A DNA stretch of 64,000 nt from the NCBI RefSeq assembly GCF_023954335.1, contig NZ_JAMLIE010000002.1, forward strand, positions 682,001 through 746,000, in the 5' to 3' direction. The notes beneath the pieces are model-generated. The model worked only from the letters and a program-made list of their open reading frames with translations, ran no database searches and had not been told where the DNA came from. Positions 44,161-51,881 of this stretch are shown piece after piece. Positions within the stretch are counted from its first letter, which is position 1; every line of letters starts with the position of its first letter. Position numbers and translations under genes: made by a program. The stretch comes from Aquamicrobium sp. Its GTDB lineage: Bacteria; Pseudomonadota; Alphaproteobacteria; Rhizobiales; Rhizobiaceae.

Positions 44161-44661
44161 CTATGCGGTTCCGGCAGGGTGCCCTGCCTCCCGCAGCCAG
44201 CGATGCACGGTGGCCACCGTGGCCTCGGCGCCACCTCGCGTCCAGAACTCTCGGAGCCGGAGCGCTGCGGTGTAACTGTCGGCGCGCGGGCTAAAGATGA
44301 CACCGATGACGCCACCCGCCCTCCTGCCGACTTTCGTCCAGTCCACCGAAACAGTTTCCAATGCGTCCAAAGGGATCTGCTGGTCCCAATGGACCAAAGG
44401 GCCGGTGAACGAGGTCCGTACCAGTCCGCTGCGGCGATCGAGCTCCAGCGTCCGGCGGGCGAACAGCGCCCACACGCCGCCGAGGAGCATCACCAAACCC
44501 AACGCGGCAATGCACCATCCGAACCACGCATCGTCGCCCTCCTGGACAATCATGAAACCGAGCCAGATCACCGCCGGCCCTAGCGGGATGTTGACAAGCG
44601 CAGCCGGCAGGCGGCCGGCGCGCAGAACGAGACGTTCGGGCGTATTGGTGACGACCTTCAT
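44161..44661 (-). CDS. Membrane protein, PH-like domain (paralogue of the 48133 gene)
   Basis: The 166-residue product starts MKVVTNTPERLVLRAGRLPA, then has two transmembrane helices (near 20-40 and 48-66). A C-terminal soluble domain follows with TLELDRRSGLVRTSFTGPLV and IPLDALETVSVD. The same N-terminal MKV-NT-ERLV pattern and C-terminal domain occur in the protein encoded at 48133-48921. It is the last gene of a probable four-gene operon read from palindrome 3 (40 bp after the previous gene). The function is unknown. Confidence 0.68.
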   Translation of the reverse strand: MKVVTNTPERLVLRAGRLPAALVNIPLGPAVIWLGFMIVQEGDDAWFGWCIAALGLVMLLGGVWALFARRTLELDRRSGLVRTSFTGPLVHWDQQIPLDALETVSVDWTKVGRRAGGVIGVIFSPRADSYTAALRLREFWTRGGAEATVATVHRWLREAGHPAGTA

Positions 44662-44700
44662 GATCTGAACCTCGGTTTTGGTGATCGCCGGCCGACATCG

Positions 44701-45192
44701 TCAACGGACCGCGATAAAGGAGAGTTTCTCGACCATCTCGAGAAACATTGAATCCGTCGCTGCCTCTACGGAATAGAACCAGCCCTGCCTCTGCCAGGCA
44801 TAGATGCGTCCGGGCTGCCCGTATGCCTTGATCTCCCAGGCCCCGTTGAATTTGCCGCTGCGCCTGGAGTCGAACATCTTCGTCCGCTCGACGACCTGAG
44901 CGGCCTGCGCGTCGATGACGGCCTGGTCCGTGGAATGAACTATTGTGATCGAGGTTCTCGCCCCATACCGGGCAATATATCCGGCCGAATTGTTGTCCAC
45001 CGACAGTCGTTCGATGCGACGTGGCGCGCCCGCGATGGTTTCAGGAAAGAGTTCTCCAGCGGTGGCACTGGCGGCGGGTGGAGGGAAGTCGGTATTGTAG
45101 TCCTCGCCGCCGGCAAAGATGAGATTGGCAACGGTAGGCGCCGCGATCGCGAGCAGGATCGCCCCCGCGATCCACAACAACAGCTTTTTCAT
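44701..45192 (-). CDS. Hypothetical exported or membrane-anchored protein
   Basis: The 163-residue product starts MKKLLLWIAGAILLAIAAPT, a signal peptide or anchor. A domain of about 135 residues follows, containing IERLSVDNNSAGYIARYGAR and QGWFYSVEAATDSMFLEMVEKL. GAGGAACAG precedes ATG 45192. It overlaps the upstream gene by 4 nt, so it belongs to the operon 46116-44161. I do not recognise the family. Confidence 0.68.
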   Translation of the reverse strand: MKKLLLWIAGAILLAIAAPTVANLIFAGGEDYNTDFPPPAASATAGELFPETIAGAPRRIERLSVDNNSAGYIARYGARTSITIVHSTDQAVIDAQAAQVVERTKMFDSRRSGKFNGAWEIKAYGQPGRIYAWQRQGWFYSVEAATDSMFLEMVEKLSFIAVR

Positions 45193-45656
45193 GTTCTGTT
45201 CCTCTTGATATGCGGCAAAACGTATCGTCGCGCCAGGAGCCCGCAGAAAAGAGCTGCCGAGAAGTGAGCGAAAACGAGAAACACCGTGAAGATCACGGGA
45301 CCGCCTTCGCCCAGCGTCCGGGGCAGCCCGGCCAGGACACCAGCGATCGCGGGTAAGAGGATCGAGGATCTGCCCTTCCATGCCGCGTATCCGACGAAGA
45401 CGATCCCGGCGACGAGCGCCTGCCTCCAACCAATAAGCCAGGAGAACAGAAGACCGGCCAGTCCAGCCTGGAACACGTAGGCGCCTGTTCCGGTACCGCT
45501 TTGGTCGATCAGCACAAGCGTGCCGCCGAGCAGGCTCATGGTGGCGGCCCCGACGGGAGGACCGGCCAGAACGAAGATCAGGACGACGAGGACGCAGCGG
45601 CCAAGCGTCCGTCCCGTGACGAAGCCGGATCTTCCGATGTCATTGCGCCGGGGCAA
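45189..45656 (-). CDS. Hypothetical polytopic membrane protein
   Basis: The 155-residue product has four hydrophobic segments (VLVVLIFVLAGPPVGA, AYVFQAGLAGLLFSWLIGW, SSILLPAIAGVLAGL, VIFTVFLVFAHFSAALFC) and a basic end (HIKRNRT). There is no signal peptide and no known motif. It overlaps its neighbours on both sides (17 bp upstream, 4 bp downstream), which indicates translational coupling within the operon. Confidence 0.65.
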   Translation of the reverse strand: MPRRNDIGRSGFVTGRTLGRCVLVVLIFVLAGPPVGAATMSLLGGTLVLIDQSGTGTGAYVFQAGLAGLLFSWLIGWRQALVAGIVFVGYAAWKGRSSILLPAIAGVLAGLPRTLGEGGPVIFTVFLVFAHFSAALFCGLLARRYVLPHIKRNRT

Positions 45657-46116
45657 CGTGCATCATGTCGGCGCTGATGAGCCAGATATCGCCGTCCTTG
45701 CGGAAGTAGACGAGCGAGCGGCCGTTCGTCTTCTGCACCGCGCCCGATTTTCCGGTGATCTCCGAAGCCCATTCCCAGTAGGCAGCCGCGCGGTCGGCGC
45801 CGGATTCGACCCGGATGGTCCCGAACGCCATCCGGTTTCGGCCGTGCGAAAAGTTTCGCACGAAGACAGCCTTGATAGCATCGCGTCCGACGATGGGCGC
45901 CGCGCCGGGCGCGAGCATGATGGCGTCGGACGCATAGAGCGCCGCAATGGTTTCGGCGTCGCCGGCGGCCGTTGCAGTCGCGAATACTTCGGCGGCGTCT
46001 CGTGGGGACGCCACGCCCGATTGTGCAAAGGCGGGGAGCGACGTCGCCAAGGCGACCGCGAGCGCCAGAATTGCGGACCAGCCCCGGATGGCTCGCGTTT
46101 GCAGGTATTTTGTCAA
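45640..46116 (-). CDS. Exported SnoaL/SgcJ-like (DUF4440-type) protein
   Basis: The 158-residue product has a signal peptide (IRGWSAILALAVALATSLPAFA, cleavage before QSG). A cone-shaped NTF2-like domain follows: DAAEVFATATAAGDAETIAALY, then MLAPGAAPIVGRDAIKAVF and GRSLVYFRKDGDIWLISADM. These are the marks of the SgcJ/SnoaL-like family. I place the start at TTG 46116, which has GGAGAG a few bases upstream; the frame is open further back to 46248. It is first in the operon and lies 63 bp from palindrome 3. Confidence 0.75.
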   Translation of the reverse strand: MTKYLQTRAIRGWSAILALAVALATSLPAFAQSGVASPRDAAEVFATATAAGDAETIAALYASDAIMLAPGAAPIVGRDAIKAVFVRNFSHGRNRMAFGTIRVESGADRAAAYWEWASEITGKSGAVQKTNGRSLVYFRKDGDIWLISADMMHVAPAQ

Positions 46117-46178
46117 TCGTCTCTCCGTATGCCGCAAAGGTCTATGAGCTCCGGGATATTCCCGCAGCCCGCCAACGT

Positions 46179-46198
46179 CATACCCCCGCAGGGGTAGG
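46179..46198. promoter_or_regulatory. Accessory-regulon palindrome 3
   Basis: CATACCCC-CGCA-GGGGTAGG, 63 bp upstream of the SnoaL-like gene (minus strand). An AATATC hexamer lies at 46160-46155 on that strand. One arm has a mismatch (TAGG for TATG). Confidence 0.75.
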
Positions 46199-46278
46199 AG
46201 ACGCCGGCTCCACCGCGTTCGGCTGAACCTCCGGTCATCAACGGCCACGCCAGCGAGCAGGATGACAGCGGCTCCAGT

Positions 46279-48012
46279 TCAGAGGACCCGCTCCAGCGCG
46301 TCCAGGACGAAGCCCGGATCGGCATAGAACAGGAGCTGCCCTTGCGTCGGATGCTCGACAAGCTCGGCCCGGTCGCCGAGGCGGGCGGCGAAATTGCGTA
46401 CGGTTTGCATGCCGACCACCGGGTCATGGCAGCCGTGCAGGAGCATGACCTTCTGGTCCGAGGACTCCACGACCGCGGTCCAGTCTTGCACCACTTGATG
46501 AGCATCGATCTCGAAGGCGCGATGGCCTTGCGCCACCGTAAAGCGATAGCCGTTCCGGAGGATGGCGAAGACCTCCGGGTGGCTTGCCACGTTGAAGTCC
46601 ACCGGCGCCGATGCATAGAGCGCCTTCATGAAGGCGCGGTCCCCGCCACTGTCGAGAAGTGCGATGCCGGCGCGCAGGACGAGCGGCAGCAGTTTGGGCG
46701 CGAAGCGGGCTGTGTGGGCAACGACACGTTGGCGCGGCGTCATGATCGCGAATTGCGAGGTCGAGACTATGGGTACGCCCCCAGCAATGTTGACGATGTG
46801 GGTGATGCGCCGCCCCAGCCTGGCGGCCGCCGCAAAAGCGTAAACCGAACCCGCCATGTGGCCGATCACCGGACAGGATGAGATGCCGAGATGATCGAGC
46901 GTGGCTTCGATATCGGAAGCAAAGCGTTCCGGTGCTCCGGGCGCATCGCCGTCCGGGCTCGACCTGTCGAAGTTGGGGCGGACCGGGCAGATCAGCCGGA
47001 TGTTCCGCTCGTCGAGGAGGGACCGGGCGGCACGGGTGATGCCATGCCCGTCGAGCATGCCGTGGAGGAACAGGACGGGACGCCCGCCGAGCGGGCCGAT
47101 GACGGACACGTCGAGCAGCCGCGTGCCGCCAAGCATGATCGTCGTGCGCCCGTCGCCGCCGATCCGGCCAGCCGGGCTCAGCAGTTCCGGCGCGGCGTCC
47201 ATCTGCATCAAACCCGCGATCATGCGCACGAGCTCAGCCTGATTGCGCAGTTCGAGCTTGCGCAACACGGATTTGGCCTGCGTCTTTACGGTCTGCTCCG
47301 AACGTCCCCGCTCCCGCGCGAGCCGGTCCAGGGGGAAGCCGGCGATAATGCCGCGGGCGATCTCGCACTCGGCCGGTGTGAGGCCGAACACCTGGCGCAG
47401 CAACTCGCCGATCCGTTCGCTCCATTCGATGTCGGCGACAGACAGCAGCGCGACCGGCCGGTCGCCGATCATGGGCGCTCGGGTAAGGGCGATGATAGGT
47501 GTGGTTCCATCCTTGGGGGACAGGACGCGGGTGACGGTCAGCAGGCGGCCGGGCGGCTCCTCCGCTATGCGGGAAAGCGCCTTCCTGATGTTGCTCAGTC
47601 CCGCCGCTTCGAGGCTCAGCACGTCGATCTTGTCGCCGGATGAAACCCCGAACAGCGTGCGCGCTCGACCGTTGACGGCGATGATCCGTCCAGATGGCTC
47701 GACTAGAACGGCGGGGCGGGATTCGCCGTCGACAAGCGCGCCGAAGGAACGTCCCTCGGCCCCCTGCCGGCCGAGCCGCTCGAGAATGGCGAAGGCGCGA
47801 TTGAAATGGCGTTCGATCTCGGCCTGTGCCGCATCCGGGTCCGTCGCATCCTCTTCCGGCGACCCGGCAATCACCTCTTCGAGATGGACCTGCCAGCACG
47901 CCATGAAATCGTCATAGCGATGCGGGTCGATCGTCGACGCATAGACAAGGTCGATCAGTTTCGGTGTTTCCTCCAAGGACCGCCTCCGCTCCCGTTGCCG
48001 CAACGGCACCAT
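46279..48012 (-). CDS. LuxR-type regulator fused to an alpha/beta-hydrolase-fold domain
   Basis: This 577-residue protein is the best candidate for the controller of the palindrome regulon. In order: a PAS-like sensor region (about 95-195, with VEPSGRIIAVNGRARTLFGV); a LuxR/FixJ-type HTH (about 208-268, with LTPAECEIARGIIAGFPLDR); and an alpha/beta-hydrolase domain (about 290-577, with VLFLHGMLDGHG). The nucleophile elbow reads GHMAG (384-388) instead of GHSxG, so the catalytic Ser is replaced by Met386. The acid (LLHGCHDPVVG) and the His (EHPTQG) remain. It may therefore bind rather than cleave a ligand. Palindrome 4 lies 62 bp upstream, suggesting autoregulation. Confidence 0.87.
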   Translation of the reverse strand: MVPLRQRERRRSLEETPKLIDLVYASTIDPHRYDDFMACWQVHLEEVIAGSPEEDATDPDAAQAEIERHFNRAFAILERLGRQGAEGRSFGALVDGESRPAVLVEPSGRIIAVNGRARTLFGVSSGDKIDVLSLEAAGLSNIRKALSRIAEEPPGRLLTVTRVLSPKDGTTPIIALTRAPMIGDRPVALLSVADIEWSERIGELLRQVFGLTPAECEIARGIIAGFPLDRLARERGRSEQTVKTQAKSVLRKLELRNQAELVRMIAGLMQMDAAPELLSPAGRIGGDGRTTIMLGGTRLLDVSVIGPLGGRPVLFLHGMLDGHGITRAARSLLDERNIRLICPVRPNFDRSSPDGDAPGAPERFASDIEATLDHLGISSCPVIGHMAGSVYAFAAAARLGRRITHIVNIAGGVPIVSTSQFAIMTPRQRVVAHTARFAPKLLPLVLRAGIALLDSGGDRAFMKALYASAPVDFNVASHPEVFAILRNGYRFTVAQGHRAFEIDAHQVVQDWTAVVESSDQKVMLLHGCHDPVVGMQTVRNFAARLGDRAELVEHPTQGQLLFYADPGFVLDALERVL

Positions 48013-48073
48013 AGACGCGGGCGGTCGCGCATTGGTCGCGGATTCGCGATATTTGGCGGGCTTGCAGAAAAAA

Positions 48074-48093
48074 CTTACCCCTTATGGGGTATG
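48074..48093. promoter_or_regulatory. Accessory-regulon palindrome 4
   Basis: CTTACCCC-TTAT-GGGGTATG, 62 bp upstream of the LuxR/hydrolase regulator gene (minus strand). An AAATAT hexamer lies at 48054-48049, spaced from the palindrome centre as expected for a class II activator site. Confidence 0.8.
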
Positions 48094-48132
48094 CCGAAGA
48101 CTATCCCTCATCGAGGCGGGCAGCGTTCGGTG

Positions 48133-48921
48133 TCACGCGCCGGGATCGACTTGCGGCGCCAGCCATCCGTCAAGCAGCATCTTGGTGTTCTTTGCCGATT
48201 CCTCAGTGAAGATCGGTCCGAAGGATAGAGGCACGGTTTTTCCGTTTCGTGTGCGTATCGCCACGGCATAGCTGGGCGTGGTCGACAGGGCCTGATTGGA
48301 AACGATCGCCACCTGCCGGACGTCGGCCAGAGGAACGTCGATTCTGGATTCTCCGTGCGAGAATGTCCGGCGCATGCGGACCGACAATTGCGACCTTGTT
48401 CGATCGCCCACGACCCTCACCGTCTGCAACGCCCGCAAGGTATAGGCCGCGCCGATCAGGCATGTCGCGGCGAGCAGAAGCGCGACGACGATCGAGTTCT
48501 CCCCGTAGCTCAGCTCGCCATCGCCTTCATCCGACATGGTCAGGCGCAGTTCGTCGGCCAGAAGCTGCTTTTCGTCACCATCCGCGAACGGGAGCTTGAC
48601 CAGAATGTCGCCTTGCGTGGTCACCACCCGGATCTGGTAGGTGTTGATGAAACCCAGCGCAGTCTCCATGACGAGATCGACGTCCTTCACAGCGGCGACC
48701 GGCGCCTCGGATGTCTGCGTCGGGATGACGCCAAGAAACCGCACATCGTAACGGAAAATGCCGTCGGCGACGCTGACGTTGAACGAACTGCCGATCAACC
48801 AGATGACGATCGCGGCGGTTGCGGCCAATGAGACGGCGAAGGGGACCAGGATGCCAGCGGCAAGCGGCCGAAGGACAATGACGAGGCGCTCTGCCGTGTT
48901 GGAACTGACCTTGACCTTCAT
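48133..48921 (-). CDS. Membrane protein with two PH-like domains (paralogue of the 44161 gene)
   Basis: The 262-residue product starts MKVKVSSNTAERLVIVLRPL. It has two hydrophobic segments (near 20-45 and 145-165). A soluble region between them contains VRFLGVIPTQTSEAPVAAVK, and a C-terminal domain contains QLSVRMRRTFSHGESRIDVP followed by LADVRQVAIVS. The N-terminal motif and the last domain match the 44161-44661 product, so the genes are likely duplicates, this one with an extra domain. The function is unknown. Palindrome 5 lies 145 bp upstream, shared with the divergent gene. Confidence 0.7.
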   Translation of the reverse strand: MKVKVSSNTAERLVIVLRPLAAGILVPFAVSLAATAAIVIWLIGSSFNVSVADGIFRYDVRFLGVIPTQTSEAPVAAVKDVDLVMETALGFINTYQIRVVTTQGDILVKLPFADGDEKQLLADELRLTMSDEGDGELSYGENSIVVALLLAATCLIGAAYTLRALQTVRVVGDRTRSQLSVRMRRTFSHGESRIDVPLADVRQVAIVSNQALSTTPSYAVAIRTRNGKTVPLSFGPIFTEESAKNTKMLLDGWLAPQVDPGA

Positions 48922-49065
48922 CCGAATATCCTGGGCATCGTTGTTCGGGCGTTGAAGCGGCCGTTGCATGCGGCGTACCATGCCGGCCGATGACTGAACG
49001 CCGCGACCATGCGCCCGCAAACGATCCGACCGTGAGCGATTCATGCCCGTATCGGCGCCCACACG

Positions 49066-49085
49066 CTTACCCCCTGCGGGGTATG
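49066..49085. promoter_or_regulatory. Accessory-regulon palindrome 5 (divergent)
   Basis: CTTACCCC-CTGC-GGGGTATG between divergent genes: 145 bp from the 48921 start and 97 bp from the 49182 start. A TTATAG hexamer at 49107-49112 serves the plus-strand gene. Confidence 0.8.
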
Positions 49086-49181
49086 CGCCCCACGGAAAAG
49101 AGGGACTTATAGGGTTGGCGAGGAGTATCGGTATGATGGCAGGCCGAGCCGCTGCGTCCCGCGGACCGGAGGGAGAATGGA

Positions 49182-49778
49182 TTGAGCTCCGAAGCCGAGC
49201 TGAACACGGACAGCATCGCCGGACAAGCGCAGTTCAGCATACGCGGCAAGCGTGTGCGGCTGAAAGCCGACAGCGCCGGCCTTCAGATCGAGGGCGCGGG
49301 TGGAAGCCGCGCTCATCTTGCCGCCGGACAGTGGACGCTTGTCCGCCTCGGCGTCATCGACGTCAATTTCGGCGGCATCGGCTACGCGCTCGGCGGGATA
49401 CGGCAGAACGAGCTGCGCGTCTGGTCAAGCGCGGCGCGCGAGCCCCTGACGGTCACTGTGGCCGATGACGCCGAAGGCTACCGTGAATTTGCGGCAACGG
49501 TGGCCAATGCGGCGCTTGCGCATGGCGTGCGTGTCGAGTCCGGGCGGGGCTGGGCCATTCCCGCAACCTTCTTCGTCGTGCTTCTCGTCACGATCTATGC
49601 AACCGGGCGTCCAGTGCTGCGGCAATTGCAGGAAGGCAGCGAGCTTTTCAGTGCTGCCATGGCGATGCTCACCGCTTGCGTCATCTTCGGCGGGCTCGTG
49701 ATCTGGACATGGCGCATCTATGCGCCGCGCAGGCTATCCGACCGGGAGGCAGTTGCCAGGGCGTTGCGCCGCTCATAG
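49182..49778 (+). CDS. Hypothetical membrane protein with N-terminal soluble domain
   Basis: The 198-residue product begins at TTG 49182 with GGAGGGAG about 8 nt upstream. Residues 1-115 form a beta-rich soluble domain (FSIRGKRVRLKADSAGLQIE, WTLVRLGVIDVNFGGIGYAL) that could be PH-like. Two transmembrane helices follow (WAIPATFFVVLLVTIYATG and AMAMLTACVIFGGLVIWTW). The function is unknown. It is probably cotranscribed with the zinc-ribbon-like gene 38 bp downstream. Confidence 0.68.
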   Translation: MSSEAELNTDSIAGQAQFSIRGKRVRLKADSAGLQIEGAGGSRAHLAAGQWTLVRLGVIDVNFGGIGYALGGIRQNELRVWSSAAREPLTVTVADDAEGYREFAATVANAALAHGVRVESGRGWAIPATFFVVLLVTIYATGRPVLRQLQEGSELFSAAMAMLTACVIFGGLVIWTWRIYAPRRLSDREAVARALRRS

Positions 49779-49815
49779 TGCAAGTGCGTCGGATGCGCGC
49801 TGAAAAGGAGAGAGA

Positions 49816-50205
49816 ATGGCGAGGGTTCCAGTGGTTGGCGGCCGTCTCGAACGGGACGCAAAGGAGGACGGAAGCGAACATTTCTGCCCAGGCTGCGGCG
49901 TCCGCATGAAATTCGTGCCGCGCTATCCCTGGCATTTCTGCCACGCCTGCCTGGAGCTTGCCGAGGACCATCAGGGGCGGCGGCTGGTGTTCCAGGCCAC
50001 GTCGCCGCTCGGCGGATTCGGCTGGCGCTACGCCGAGGAGGCTGCGGCCAGCGCGGCGCCATGCAGCGCGGTCATCTGCCTGATCCGCAAGCGCGAGGTC
50101 GTGGTCACGGAAGCCCGGTTCGGTGGTGTGGTTGCCGAACCCCTCACGGCGCTGCCGACGGCCGGGCGTGGCAATCTGGGCGTGGTCCGCCTCTCGAAAG
50201 CATAG
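49816..50205 (+). CDS. Hypothetical protein with zinc-ribbon-like CxxC pairs
   Basis: The 129-residue soluble protein has two CxxC pairs, FCPGCG near residue 24 and HFCHACLE near residue 41, spaced as in a small zinc ribbon. They are followed by a C-terminal domain (SAVICLIRKREVVVTEARFG). AAAGGAGAGAGA precedes ATG 49816. The possible metal-binding role is inferred from the cysteines only. Confidence 0.68.
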   Translation: MARVPVVGGRLERDAKEDGSEHFCPGCGVRMKFVPRYPWHFCHACLELAEDHQGRRLVFQATSPLGGFGWRYAEEAAASAAPCSAVICLIRKREVVVTEARFGGVVAEPLTALPTAGRGNLGVVRLSKA

Positions 50206-50256
50206 AACAGGCGAGCGGATCGAGGAAGCTGGGTCAGACAGGTTGAGACGCCGTCG

Positions 50257-50276
50257 CATACCCCTGCGGGAGTATG
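50257..50276. promoter_or_regulatory. Accessory-regulon palindrome 6
   Basis: CATACCCC-TGCG-GGAGTATG, ending 52 bp before the secreted gene at 50329. A TACGAT hexamer at 50297-50302 would place the palindrome centre near -42. Confidence 0.8.
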
Positions 50277-50328
50277 CGCGCCGATCCCGGTTCTCCTACG
50301 ATCCGCGCCGAGCTCATTGGAGGCGGAT

Positions 50329-50715
50329 ATGCGAAAACGGGTTCTCGCCCTTGTGGCAATGGCGATGATGGCTGCCGTTCCTGCCGCCCAGGCCGGGTGC
50401 GGCATCGAAATCCGGTTCGAGAACAGGCTGGATCGGCAGATCGCGCTCGATCGCCAGTTGACCAAGGTCAGAACGGTCGGCCCCGGAACGAACCCGGTGG
50501 CGATCGGCCCCTGGCGGCGGCTGTTCGACGACGGATTCACGCTGCCGCCGAACAGCACGCGCGTCAAGCAGGTGAGCCTCGCGCAGGGCTGCAATGCCGG
50601 CTCGCGGCAGTTCAAGTTCGTTTTCGCGGCAGGGCTGGAGGTCCGGCACGTCAACAAGATCGTCGTGATCCCGGTCGACAGGAAGTTTCGCGTCCGGATT
50701 CGGGAATGGGAGTGA
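50329..50715 (+). CDS. Secreted beta-rich protein (paralogue of the 38481 gene)
   Basis: The 128-residue product has a signal peptide (VLALVAMAMMAAVPAAQA, cleavage before GCGIE). The mature domain starts with a cysteine and contains the IGPWRRLFDDGFTLP and QGCNAGSRQFKF segments shared with the protein of 38481-38924. It has two cysteines instead of four and lacks the C-terminal part of that protein. GGAGGCG precedes ATG 50329. Unknown family. Palindrome 6 drives it. Confidence 0.78.
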   Translation: MRKRVLALVAMAMMAAVPAAQAGCGIEIRFENRLDRQIALDRQLTKVRTVGPGTNPVAIGPWRRLFDDGFTLPPNSTRVKQVSLAQGCNAGSRQFKFVFAAGLEVRHVNKIVVIPVDRKFRVRIREWE

Positions 50716-50761
50716 GCCGGCAGCCGGCCGGGCCAGCGGCGACAGGCGATCATCGCTCGGA

Positions 50762-50781
50762 TTTACCCCACAGGTGGTATG
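50762..50781. promoter_or_regulatory. Accessory-regulon palindrome 7
   Basis: TTTACCCC-ACAG-GTGGTATG, ending 120 bp before the GTG at 50902. A GATCAT hexamer at 50802-50807 is at the usual distance. It is the most divergent copy. Confidence 0.7.
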
Positions 50782-50901
50782 CGGCCGCCGCCGTTCTTTT
50801 CGATCATGAGGCCGAATCGGAGGGTGTTCCGTTTCCGGGACCGGCGATCCGTCGATGATCCCGATACCCAAGGCAGCCAGTGGAAGAACGGAGGAACCAT
50901 C

Positions 50902-51156
50902 GTGGGCTTTTGGAGACCGATAGCAATTGCGGGGCTGTTCACCCTCGGAGCGGCGGGGGCGGCCGATGCGGCGTGCGATCCGCCATGCGAGAAGGGCGAG
51001 GTCTGCCGCTACGAAGCGGCAGGCGATAACTTCTACTGTCAAGCGCCCGTCTTGAAACCGGAGACGAAGCCGAAACCGAAGCCGGGGCCGGACACGACGC
51101 CTCCGGCAGATGATACAACTACGCCAGACACGCAGCCAACGCCCAGGAAGAACTGA
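50902..51156 (+). CDS. Small secreted Cys-rich protein with Pro/Lys/Thr tail
   Basis: The 84-residue product starts at GTG 50902, with GGAGGA 7 nt upstream. A signal peptide (PIAIAGLFTLGAAGAADA, cleavage before ACD) leads to a short domain with four cysteines, CDPPCEKGEVCRYEAAG then NFYC, and a disordered tail (KPETKPKPKPGPDTTPPADD). The four cysteines suggest two disulfides. No known family. A perfect hairpin follows the gene. Confidence 0.7.
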   Translation: MGFWRPIAIAGLFTLGAAGAADAACDPPCEKGEVCRYEAAGDNFYCQAPVLKPETKPKPKPGPDTTPPADDTTTPDTQPTPRKN

Positions 51157-51170
51157 ACTTGGCCGGGATG

Positions 51171-51203
51171 GACACGCTCGCTGGCAATAACCGCGAGCGT
51201 GTC
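51171..51203 (+). terminator. Hairpin after the Cys-rich secreted gene
   Basis: GACACGCTCGC (51171-51181) and GCGAGCGTGTC (51193-51203) form an 11-bp stem between convergent genes. No long T-run follows, so termination is only likely. Confidence 0.5.
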
Positions 51204-51266
51204 AGTCCCCCGCTGCACGGGAGGAAGCCGGGTCCGGCTTGCGACGAGCCCGCTATGCCAGGCCGG

Positions 51267-51827
51267 CTACTTACCGAACGCCCGCCACGCCTTCGGGATC
51301 AGAAACCATTTGCCGTCGACGCGGAACAGGCCGTCATATCGCATGCCGACATCCTTGCCGGGCTCGGTATAGCGGAAGCCGTAGATGGCGGTGCCGGGCC
51401 GGAAATGATCGATCTGCTGGCGGTATCCGCCGGGCAATTCGCCAAGGTCGGGGCCGATCACCGTGATTTCGGTCTGACCGGGCTTGGCGGCGGATTGCCC
51501 AGTAGGCAGATTCCGATAGGTCAATTCCACATAGGCGCGCAGCCATTCGGCATCCCTCAGCTTATGGGAAATGGCGTTGATCTGGGGATTGGTAGGCTTC
51601 CATCGAACAGCATTGCCGAAGTCCTCGCGCAGGGCCTCGGCGATCTCGATGATCTCGGCCTCGAGGTCGTCCGCTGCGGCCGGGCTGGGCATCCCCGCTG
51701 CAAGCAATGCGAGTGTTGCAAAGGCTGTGATGGACAGGGAGCGCATGGCGCGATTGCTTTTTGCGCATGGCGCGGCGGCCATACGGGCTGATCGGTCGCG
51801 TGACGGTTCGGACAGGGCGGCTTGCAT
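51267..51827 (-). CDS. Exported protein of unknown function
   Basis: The 186-residue product has a hydrophobic signal (SITAFATLALLAAGMPSPAAA, cleavage before DDL) preceded by a long n-region. Its mature domain includes EIIEIAEALREDFGNAVRW, a central ITVIGPDLGELPGGYRQQID and the ending KWFLIPKAWRAFGK. ATG 51827 has GGAGAG 7-12 nt upstream and lies 56 bp from palindrome 8; ATG 51746 would give a conventional signal peptide but has no ribosome binding site. I do not recognise the family. Confidence 0.7.
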   Translation of the reverse strand: MQAALSEPSRDRSARMAAAPCAKSNRAMRSLSITAFATLALLAAGMPSPAAADDLEAEIIEIAEALREDFGNAVRWKPTNPQINAISHKLRDAEWLRAYVELTYRNLPTGQSAAKPGQTEITVIGPDLGELPGGYRQQIDHFRPGTAIYGFRYTEPGKDVGMRYDGLFRVDGKWFLIPKAWRAFGK

Positions 51828-51881
51828 GGCGTCTCTCCTTCGCTGCTCGTCCGTCGATCCTTTCCGCGCGCGCGAGCCGTG

